Positions 13,912-21,190 of a stretch of 64,000 nt of DNA are shown piece by piece. The stretch is from assembly GCA_037951165.1 (NCBI GenBank), contig JBBDHG010000127.1:770001-834000 (forward strand). The letters are read 5' to 3'. Made by a program: the position numbers and the translations under genes. How positions within the stretch are numbered: the first letter of the stretch is position 1; each line of letters opens with the position of its first letter. The notes under the pieces were generated by a model. The model was given only the letters and a program-made list of their open reading frames with translations, was not told the origin of the DNA and did no database searches. Origin of the DNA: Lophius americanus (taxonomy: Eukaryota; Chordata; Actinopteri; Lophiiformes; Lophiidae).

Positions 13912-13995
13912 TGGAGTTTATATGGCTTCTCCAGCTTGGATCCACAGCCAAAAAACATATGGGGACGAACTGGTGACTCTAATTTGAGGCGCTCA
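13912..13995 (+). repeat. Common fish repeat fragment (GTGTGGAGTTT type)
   Basis: TGTGTGGAGTTTATATGGCT, CAAAAAACATATGGGGACGA and ACTGGTGACTCTAATTTGA resemble a frequent teleost repeat core (cf. TGTGTGGAGTTTGCATGTTC...TGGTGACTCTAAATTGCC). Confidence 0.45.
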
Positions 13996-15896
13996 TATAA
14001 ATCAAGTTGAACAAACAAAAACTATATCTGGGTTTAGAAAATTTTATTCTTGCACACATGACATAAGGAACTCAGATAAATTCAACCAAACATTTTCTTT
14101 TCAGTGAATATGATCAAATTAACGTAGAACAGAACCTAACAAATGTTGAAGCTTTAAAAAGATTTTTCAGTTTAACTTTAAAGCGATTGACATTATCTCC
14201 ACATAGTGCGATCCACCGCGCTGTTGCTTCCGCAGAGGATGACCAAAGGCACTACGGCATCGTGATAGGATGGAATCTAACACGGAAATTATTGTAATGC
14301 AGGACTAAAGATGCACATCAGTAACCCGGTTATGAGGATTCTTCCGGTTATCCCAGTTCCTCACAAGCAGAAAGATGGGGTACTCCATATATTAGAGTAA
14401 TAAAAATAACTTTAATACATTGCCATTATCGTTACTGAGTTTAATGACATAATCCCATAAAAGATGCGTATGAATCCGACCGAGGGTAAAAACAAGGATT
14501 CGCGACAAACATTTAATAGCAAGACGGAAAATGACAGAATATGAGACATCGGACATTATAACCACTCTGGGATTACATACATGGTTATTCATTGACTTTC
14601 AACGAAAGTCATGAAAAACAATACTATTATCTGTGGAGCAATAATGGCTGGTAGTTCTCCTGCAAGTAGTAACGTTCTTGCAGGCATCCCAGCAAACACA
14701 TCTTCTATCCGTGAAGTTTGAACCTGAGCATATCGACAGCTGTCTCTGGCTTGTTGAGCAGCCTGCCCATAAAAGGAAAAAGAAACACATCATACTTGAT
14801 TAAAGTACAGATACTGCTGATATCAGTGATTATAAAGTGGAAAGAATGACATTTCGGGGAACTTGCCTTTTGGATTTCCTGCCAAGAATGAACAGGATGA
14901 GTGATCATTGTCCAAATGGTATCAATTTTACCTTGGCCAGAAAGTCTGTATAGCCATATTATATGTATTTCAATGATTCAGTAGAACAGTGGCAGACATG
15001 AGCAATGTGCTGCAACTTCAGAATACAAATGCAAATAGATGAAACACAAAGGAAATAAGAAAACATATTTATCAGTTTGACAACTTGTGCAGCATTTGGA
15101 GAATGTGCTGCAAATACAGCAACACATTAACATGGCTGGTGAGAAAGTCCAATTCGATAAGAAGGATTTTGGTACTTAATGCATGAGTGGACTAACTAAA
15201 AATTATTTTGTGACTTGATAGAACCTAAAAAAAAGTGTCTAAGGGTCAAATAGTCTTCTAGAAACATACAATACCAAAAGGTTTATTATTTTCCATTAAC
15301 TAGAAAAATCTCTTCATGAAGTTATTGTATAAATCAGATTTTTATTCTGTTTAAAAACAAAGGCCGAGATCTAAGACATTAAATTATAATTCCCCGGACG
15401 AAAAAGGAAATATGCAAATAAATAATTTCCTTTGTTATTTTTTCTTGGTGATCGAATAAAAGGCTTAACAAGATGTCCTGCAAATACCATAAAACGCTTC
15501 CTAGTAATGCACTTGTTTTGGCAGTGTTTGTGTCCTCTGGAAACACTTCTGTTGAGCTGTGGTATTTACGGCGTGTTTTCCAAACAATGCCCACGCGGTG
15601 TCAAACTGATGAAGATACTTTCTTAATTTGCCTGTGTTTTGTCTATTTACAGGTGTTTTCTTCAGCATCAGTACGTTTGTCTCTGTAAGCCACCCTACAA
15701 TGCCAATTTTCAGTAAGACCTCCTTTATTTATAAATAGTTTATAACCTTTTTAATTATTCATTTTGAACAAATCGATGATTTGCAAATCATTAATAAGCT
15801 GCTGTGAGCTCTTTTTATCTATTCATTAGATAAAAAGATAACAGTTGCCAAATAGTGAGCCCACATTTATATGTACAGCTAAGCCTCAATAGAAAG

Positions 15897-15930
15897 TGCA
15901 GGTTCATTATTGCCAAATAATGAACCTGCA
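15897..15930. other. Perfect hairpin, 15-bp stem
   Basis: TGCAGGTTCATTATT and AATAATGAACCTGCA are exact reverse complements around a 4-base loop (GCCA). There is no T-run after it and no adjacent gene end on the plus strand, so it is not read as a terminator. It may be the end of a small palindromic element next to the repeat at 15941. Confidence 0.85.
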
Positions 15931-15940
15931 ATGATTAATA

Positions 15941-16370
15941 CCTCCGCCCAAGAAGGGTGTTATATTTTCACCTCTGTGCATTTGTCTGTTATTTGTTAGG
16001 AAGATTATAGAAAAACAACTGGAAGGATCTGCATGAAATTTTACCCAGACGTAAAATATGTAAAATATCATAGAGATGATTCAGATGATTTTGGTGACGT
16101 TATTTGTTTTGAAACTTTTAAAATGAAAATAAATAAAATAATAATAGGCCATTTGGATTAGTGGTGAGGCGCTCTCTTCAAACTGTGTCCATTATTGCTG
16201 CCTTTGTTCCTTTGATGTTCCTTTGTGGGTGGAGCTGAGGGCTCAATGGGCTCAGTACATTGAGAGGGTGTCAATAATTCAGACACTAATGGAGAAATCT
16301 GCATTAAACCTTCCTGAACCTAGGTTGTGCCTTGGCGGTGATTTGCGCTCTCTGAACACTTTTTTTTTTT
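15941..16370 (+). repeat. Old fish interspersed repeat (CCTCCGCC...CCTTGGCGG type)
   Basis: Starts CCTCCGCCCAAGAAGGGTG and ends GTGCCTTGGCGGTGATTTGC GCTCTCTGAACAC, the inverted CCTCCGCC/GGCGG ends of a common teleost repeat. Inside are GGAAGGATCTGCATGAAATT and the GTTCCTTTGATGTTCCTTTG block. It ends immediately past the Ig receptor's 3' end. No ORF. Confidence 0.55.
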
Positions 16371-16373
16371 AAC

Positions 16374-16379
16374 TTTATT
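16374..16379 (-). terminator. Candidate polyadenylation signal of the Ig receptor
   Basis: AATAAA on the minus strand, 41 bases after the TGA stop. It lies within or next to the repeat-derived 3' end. A genomic A-tract (minus strand, 16360-16370) follows after three bases; it is more simply explained as the T-rich end of the neighbouring repeat. Confidence 0.45.
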
Positions 16380-16466
16380 AATAAATATTAAAGGGTTTTA
16401 CAACCTAATAAATATTAAATCATAAACCATCATTTATACGTGTAGTCTTATTGTGAAGTGGTACCG
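16374..16466 (-). repeat. End of a small inverted-repeat element, exonised in the Ig receptor
   Basis: The minus strand starts GGTACCACTTCACAATAAG. The plus-strand 19-mer at 16447-16465 is identical to 43500-43518, and 20 of 21 bases match the other end of that element at 43259. The homology continues through the TTTATGATTTAA region. This sequence encodes the last 14 residues, the stop and possibly the AATAAA. Confidence 0.6.
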
Positions 16467-16589
16467 GGAAATGAGAAATTTTAGCACCTCTGGTTACGTT
16501 GTTTTTCCTGTGAGCACAAACAAATGCCACCCCAACCACAAGGAGAATCACCAGTGCAGAGTGAGAACCAGTCGTTACTGCCAAATACA
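16420..16589 (-). CDS. Exon 6: transmembrane segment, short tail and stop
   Basis: Acceptor CTCTTACAG; the phase-1 start gives VYLAVTTGSHS, then the hydrophobic run ALVILLVVGVAFVCA, then a basic stop-transfer stretch HRKNN and a short tail ending RINDGL and TGA (16420-16422). The tail has no TxYxxV/I (ITSM) motif or other tyrosine, so it would not recruit SAP/EAT-2-type adaptors directly. The last 14 codons and the stop lie in a repeat-derived sequence (see 16374-16466). Confidence 0.72.
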
Positions 16590-19500
16590 CTGTAAGAGTG
16601 GAAGAGAAAAGAGAGAACGTTAAAACAGCAAATTAAACTGAGGGCTGCAAATAAATTCAGTGGGTCAGTTGTCACTAACTGTGAGGCTAGGGAAGGAAGT
16701 GATATTGGTGGAGGGTTTATTTGACACAGAGAAACCCATCATCTTATCTTCCGTGATGTGGGGAATGGTTGTTGATTCGATGCGAAAGTGTCCCTGGCTG
16801 CAAGGACCCACTGAGATATGTGTTCCATTTGGTAAATCACAGTCGATAAATATGAAGCCAATACCTCAGAAACCGATCAATAAAGATGCAGACATTCATC
16901 ATCAGAACTATTATCACACTATGTTACACTCCTGTCCCTCACCACAGGTGTCTACGCACTCTCCTCTCCACACACGACTGACGTGATTGCTGACGGAGCA
17001 CACCAAGAACCCTGAAGTGGTCTGTTTCAGAGTGATGGTTCGGTTGGAGCTGCTTCCAGACTGGAGCTGAGTTTCTGTCACCGTCTGTCCATCCAGAGTC
17101 CAGCTGTACTCTGGACTGTCGCCTCCCTCTGAGGAGCAGGACGCCCTCCTCTCTCCCTGAGACAGACACTCAGACTCCAGCTGGACAGCAGATACAGGAG
17201 CTGGAGGAGACACAGAAGACTTTGGATTTAGAGTCCTGATGAGAATTGCAAATGCAAACAAGCCATGGATATAGATGTGTGTATAGAAGGATTTTCTTTC
17301 ACCTTCAATGGTCAAGTGAAGAGAACGCGTCTCTAAATTATTGCCATTGGAATCAGAAATATGAAGAGTATATTGACCACCATCAGTCCTTCTCAGGTTG
17401 TGGATCCCAAATGTTCCATTACCGGGTAAAAATGTGGATCTGCTTTTCATCCAATTTTGAAGAGGCCTATTTTGTCTCCAAAAGAGAATAACTTTGTTAT
17501 TTTTGATCCATTGGAACATGTACACGTCTGAGGTGCTGTTCATCAGCTGGAGGACGGCAGTTCCTCTCAAAGGTCCATAACACTGAGTTCCATCTTCTCT
17601 GCCATCACAGAAGCTATCAAGAACTGGAAAATGAAAAAAAAAGAAACATAAAAACATTTAATTTCATCTCCATAAAATAAATACAATATATTTTATAAAA
17701 TAAATAAATGAACATGATGATATTGTATCCACAAACAGTGATCTCGAAAAAATAAAAGATGATTGATAAAACCGTGTCACTGCCTGAATTGGCACTAATC
17801 AGCCATAATAGTGTAACCAGTGGCAGGTGTGGTGAGAGTAACATCGATTAAACCGTTATATGACACCTGTCAGTGGGTGGGTTGAACATTTTGTCCTGAC
17901 GTGTGGAAGCAGAAGAATTAGTAAGACCAAGGATCTGTTTTCTTTATTAGATGCCGGTAATCTTATCTTCAGCGATGGCGGTAATGGTTGTTGTTTCGAT
18001 ACGAAGGTGTCACTGGCTTCAAGAACCCACTGTGATATGTTCGTCCCATATGACAAATCACAGTCAATAAATATGAAGCCAATACCTCAGAAACCGATCA
18101 ATAAAGATGCAGACATTCATCATCAGAACTATTATCACACTATGTTACACTCCTGTCCCTCACCACAGGTGTCTATGCACTCTCCTCTCCACACACGACT
18201 GACGTGATTACTGACAGAGCACACCAAGATCCCTGAAGTGGTCTGTTTCAGAGTGATGGTTCTGGTCGCACTGCTTCCAGACTGGAGCTGAGCGTTTGTC
18301 ACCATCTGTCCATCCAGAGTCCAGCTGTACTCTGGACTGTCCCCTCCCTCTGAGAAGCAGGACGCCCTCCTCTCTCCCTGAGACAGACACTCAGACTCCA
18401 GCTGGACAGCAGATACAGGAGCTGGAGGAGACACAGAAGACTTTGGATTTAGAGTCCTGGTCAGCATTGTGAATGCAAACAAGCCATGGATATAGATGTG
18501 TGTATAGAAGGATTTTCCTTCACCTTCAATGGTCAAGTGAAGAGAACGCGTCTCTAAATTATTGCCATTGGAATCAGAAATATGAAGAGTATATTGACCA
18601 CCATCAGTCCTTCTCAGGTTGTGGATCCCAAATGTTCCATTACCGGGTAAAAATGTGGATCTGCTTTTCATCCAATTTTGAAGAGGCCTATTTTGTCTCC
18701 AAAAGAGAATAACTTTGTTATTTTTGATCCATTGGAACATGTACACGTCTGAGGTGCTGTTCATCAGCTGGAGGACGGCAGTTCCTCTCAAAGGTCCATA
18801 ACACTGAGTTCCATCTTCTCGGCCATCACAGAAGCTATCAACAACTGGAAAATGGAAAAAGAAAAACATTTAATTTCATACATTATGACTACATTTGAGA
18901 TAGATAAATATGTTCTAAATAGGGAAAAAGAGTCACATAACCAAAAACAAATCTAAATTAGGACAGTAGAGCGGACCAAGTGGTGGACGTGTAGTTGTAG
19001 TGAGGTAGACGAGAGATTGAAAAAGATTTTCAGACACAACACAGTTTCACAGAGAGCTGTTAATCGGTCTGCAGTCGGGACAAAGGACCTGCGGTAGCGC
19101 ACTAGCGTCTTACACTGTGGGTGTGGTAGTTTGCTGCTGAAGGTGCTGCTCAAACTCTCACTGTCTTATTTCAGAGGGTGAGAGGTGTTGTCCTAGATGG
19201 ATGTCAGCTTAGACCCGGACCTCCTGACCAGCCTATTGACCACGGCGTAGAAGATCGCTGATGCTACCACAGTGTCATAGAAGTTCTTTAACAGTCCTGC
19301 CGACTCCGAAAGGACCAATGTCTCCTGAGCATGTCCAGACGACCTACGTCCTTCCCGTACAGGACTTCTGTATCTTCTCCTACATCACCTTGTCCGCGGA
19401 CCTCAAAGCCCTCTTCCTCTCATTCAGATGGGCCTTTATTTCCGGGTTGACCCATGGTTAATTGTTCTGGCTGGTAAGGTGTTGTTGATGAAGTTGATGT

Positions 19501-20105
19501 AGTCAGGGTTGGAGTGAGTCAGACCATCAATGTCCTCCCCATGTGGAGCAAAGACCACATCCCAGTGTGGTGACTAAAAACAGTCCGTTAGTCTCTTCCA
19601 GTCCTCTTTTATTAATCTCCTAATCGGTTTCTTCGTTGTTGAGAGTCTTTTCCCCATGGGCTTATAGACAGGGAGGAGGTTCACATCAACATAATTAGAT
19701 TTTTAAAAATGATAAGAAGCCATATTCCCGGTGTCATCAAATTCGAGTTCAGGCTATCTTTTGGGGAAATGTAAGATGAAAGATGTAAACATACACATCA
19801 TTTTCACTTTCAAAAGAAATTGGACTTTTAGTCATTACTCTCAGAAATATATATATATATATATCTATATATATATATATATATTTTTCAAAAAATTTCT
19901 TAAAATCTGACTCATCACTTTCAAAATGCTAAAGTTGCCAATGATTATTTAATAATTAACCTAAACAAGTGGTTATTTTTTTAAGAACCGACATCCAGTA
20001 TCCATTCCAAGGTTAGTGCTATAATAGTTATTAATGTTGGAAGTTAAACAGCTCACCATGTGAGGCGTTGAGCAGCAGCACCAACACTCCAACCACAGCC
20101 TTCAT
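16420..20105 (-). CDS. CD2/SLAM-family-like Ig receptor gene (six exons predicted)
   Basis: Predicted type I membrane protein of the leukocyte CD2/SLAM (CD48-like) adhesion-receptor type. Seen: signal peptide, V-like domain, C2-like domain, a second V/C2 pair, one membrane segment and a roughly 30-residue tail. Exon coding lengths are 49, 321, 258, 321, 258 and 170 nt, giving 459 codons including the stop. All five junctions are phase 1 with GT/AG borders, so skipping one V/C2 pair would leave a 266-codon two-Ig form, also in frame. The V-like domain carries the DGGQY (DxGxY) motif. The C2-like domain has an ASC...LVC cysteine pair plus two further cysteines (SEC near its start, DTC at its end), matching the two disulfides typical of CD2-family second domains. 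Known for the family: homophilic or cognate binding between immune cells. Inferred: cell-surface receptor of fish leukocytes. A separate gene per pair is possible (see 17781-17844). No symbol can be assigned. Confidence 0.8.
16943..17200 (-). CDS. Exon 3, proximal copy A: C2-like Ig domain
   Basis: 258 nt, phase 1 at both ends, borders CTCCTCCAG and TGTG|GTGAGG. It has the same four-cysteine pattern as copy B and an extra potential N-glycosylation site (NRT in GSSSNRTITL) where copy B has TRT. It is the membrane-proximal domain in either the two-Ig or the four-Ig reading, and splices to the transmembrane exon at 16589. Confidence 0.78.
17303..17623 (-). CDS. Exon 2, proximal copy A: V-like Ig domain
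   Basis: Same length (321 nt), phase and motifs as copy B at 18524-18844, starting VLDSFCDGREDG. I find only two nucleotide differences between the copies across the exon: L versus V at the second residue and one synonymous Arg codon change. The acceptor TTTTCCAG and donor AAG|GTGAAA are intact, so nothing marks it as a pseudo-exon. It would be the third extracellular domain if all exons are joined. Confidence 0.78.
17781..17844 (-). CDS. Possible alternative signal-peptide exon for copy A
   Basis: The minus strand reads MLLSPHLPLVTLLWLISANS, then GGC A and a weak GTGACA donor. The hydrophobic core and phase-1 end would splice in frame to the copy A V-like exon at 17623. It lies about 160 bases upstream of that exon, in the spacer between the duplicated pairs. 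If real, copy A would be an independently transcribed two-Ig gene. The donor is poor and no promoter is evident, so this is only a candidate. Confidence 0.22.
18164..18421 (-). CDS. Exon 3, distal copy B: C2-like Ig domain
   Basis: 86 codons between the acceptor CTCCTCCAG and the donor TGTG|GTGAGG, phase 1 at both ends. It opens APVSAVQLESECLSQGERR, continues with ASC and WTLDGQ, and ends ILVCSVSNHV...GECIDTC. Four cysteines are placed as in CD2-family membrane-proximal domains. It differs from copy A at about eight residues, several of them in the segment between WTLDGQ and TITLKQ. Confidence 0.8.
18524..18844 (-). CDS. Exon 2, distal copy B: V-like Ig domain
   Basis: 107 codons between the acceptor TTTTCCAG and the donor AAG|GTGAAG, phase 1 at both ends. 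It begins VVDSFCDGREDG and ends LHLTIEG. Features are FQWIKNNK (the conserved Trp region), GTFGIHNLRRTDGGQYTLHI (the DxGxY strand-F motif) and potential N-glycosylation sites NST and NGT. The standard strand-B/F disulfide of a V domain is not obvious, as in the first domains of CD2, CD48 and CD58. The predicted protein differs from copy A at only one residue. Confidence 0.8.
18958..19640 (-). mobile_element. Degenerate Rex1/jockey-like LINE fragment in Ig intron 1
   Basis: The minus strand gives pieces of a fish LINE polyprotein in broken frames: DIDGLTHSNPDYINF and WVNPEIKAHLNERKRALRS from the pre-reverse-transcriptase region, then MLRRHWSFRS and FYDTVVASAIFYAVV from near the C-terminus. The reverse transcriptase core between them is missing, so the copy is internally deleted as well as frameshifted. 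It lies in intron 1 in the same orientation as the host gene. The family name is from recognition of these phrases, not a database match. Confidence 0.65.
19848..19884. repeat. (AT)n microsatellite in Ig intron 1
   Basis: AT units with one C interruption, inside intron 1 of the Ig receptor. Confidence 0.95.
20057..20105 (-). CDS. Exon 1: start codon and signal peptide of the Ig receptor
   Basis: The exon reads MKAVVGVLVLLLNASH and then one base of a Gly/Val codon, followed by the donor GTGAGC. It is a classical short signal peptide: one Lys, a nine-residue hydrophobic core and small residues before cleavage. The phase-1 end joins in frame with the V-like exon at 18844. A TATA-like GGATAAAAC lies about 60 bases upstream of the ATG on the minus strand, but it could as well be inside the 5' UTR. 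Confidence 0.75.
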
Positions 20106-20854
20106 GACAGCTCGATGTTCAGACTCTGTGGACCCAGTTAGCAGGTTTGTGACAAAACTTTCTGTTTTATCCTAAAGCAAACTTTCTGCAATGAACCGCC
20201 TGAAACATGTTCTGTAAAACTTTAAAGAAGATTTGAGTTGTAATGAAATGATTTTGAAGACTATCTTAACTAAGGCTACGCTGTCGTAGAAAAGCATCCA
20301 ACACTGTTTTTCAAACATAGCGTAATGACTGTTGTCTGACTTAGTCCAAATGTACCTCAGATGAATCGTTTCAGAGACTTAACTTGTATTCTTTCAATTT
20401 TCCATCAAAACCCATTAGACTCACCCAAACTGTTCATCATCTAAAGACATAGTCAATCCTGCTTTCTTTCTTTGACAATAGCTTAGTGACGCAATCATAA
20501 AGGACACCTGAGACATTCAGTTACATCATGAGTCTTTCCCCACCAACATGGAGGCCAATGCCGACGGCCTTTTTTATGCCGGGTAATGGCCGCTGGACAG
20601 AGGCAGAATATACTGAATAAAGTCCCATTATAAAAATTAAACGGGAAAATAAGAAAATAATAAAATCTTCAAATACGTCCAAGAAAACCCGTGAGACGCC
20701 GTGATAGACCGACTCTGTGAACATATCAAATGCACTGAAAAACTTTAAAGACACCGATTTTATATTCCGCAACGAATGCATAAATCCCACAACAATCAAG
20801 TAAATCAGATCCAACGACTTCACTTATTATTGAGTATGATTTAAGTTCTTAAAG
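20106..20854. other. 5' flank of the Ig receptor gene
   Basis: Contains the presumed 5' UTR and promoter (minus strand). No CpG island or firm TATA box seen. 20521-20823 holds a hydrophobic minus-strand ORF without recognisable features. Confidence 0.4.
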
Positions 20855-20920
20855 AGCTGGGATAGGCTCCAGCCTTCACGATCTTGTACAGGATAAGTGG
20901 TTTGCAGAGAATCCACCAAA
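20855..20920 (+). repeat. Common fish repeat tail (GGGATAGGCTCCAGC type)
   Basis: GCTGGGATAGGCTCCAGCC and TTGTACAGGATAAGTGG match the 3' part of the teleost repeat represented at 13912 and 28085. Confidence 0.5.
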
Positions 20921-20934
20921 GACATCTGTCCATG

Positions 20935-21190
20935 AAGTGGATCTGGATTTTCAGGATGAAGTGCTGCTTTAATCGTTATGGCTGATGTTGATCTTAACAT
21001 TTATGGTGACCAATTTCAAGTTTAAGCAACAATGAATGAGGTAATTAAATAGGGGGAAGACCCCTGTGAAAGCCTCTTACCATCGGTGGATCTGGGTTTT
21101 CAGAATAAAGCGTGTGATGAGGAGTTTCTGCTTTAAACGTTAAGTTGGATGATGTTGATGTTGACATAGAATTTGTGGTGAGTTCACCAC
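20935..21190 (-). other. Diverged local duplication; possible exon remnants
   Basis: 20935-21005 and 21085-21185 share GTGGATCTGG.TTTTCAG, AA.CGTTA and GATGTTGATxTTxACAT. The minus-strand frames align as STS...TIKAALHPENPDPL and STS...TFKAETPHHTLYSENPDPP; the second is followed by ATG|GTAAGA, a good donor. They could be decayed last exons of another Ig-type gene lying upstream on the same strand, or non-coding. I do not recognise the protein. Confidence 0.3.

Larger units (their letters stand above)
12501..15896. other. No gene recognised apart from two repeat fragments
   Basis: Apart from 13495-13640 and 13912-13995 I see unique AT-rich sequence without convincing exons. Confidence 0.55.
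16738..18875 (-). repeat. Tandem duplication of the V/C2 exon cassette
   Basis: 16738-17665 is repeated at 17957-18875 with an offset of about 1,221 bases. The copies include both Ig exons, the 102-base intron between them and parts of the flanking introns. Flanking intron sequence is visibly more diverged than the exons. The breakpoints fall in introns of the same phase, so the duplication adds two domains without breaking the frame. Confidence 0.9.

Noticed and set aside
16360..16370. Genomic A-tract after AATAAA as evidence of a processed retrocopy
   Set aside because: The receptor has introns with intact splice sites, and the T-run on the plus strand is better explained as the T-rich end of the repeat at 15941-16370.
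16914..17657. Single 247-codon ORF read through both Ig exons and the intron
   Set aside because: The open frame runs through a 102-base intron with good GT/AG borders and phase-1 ends. The duplicate at 18135-18869 behaves the same way. The spliced model removes the non-Ig insert between the domains.
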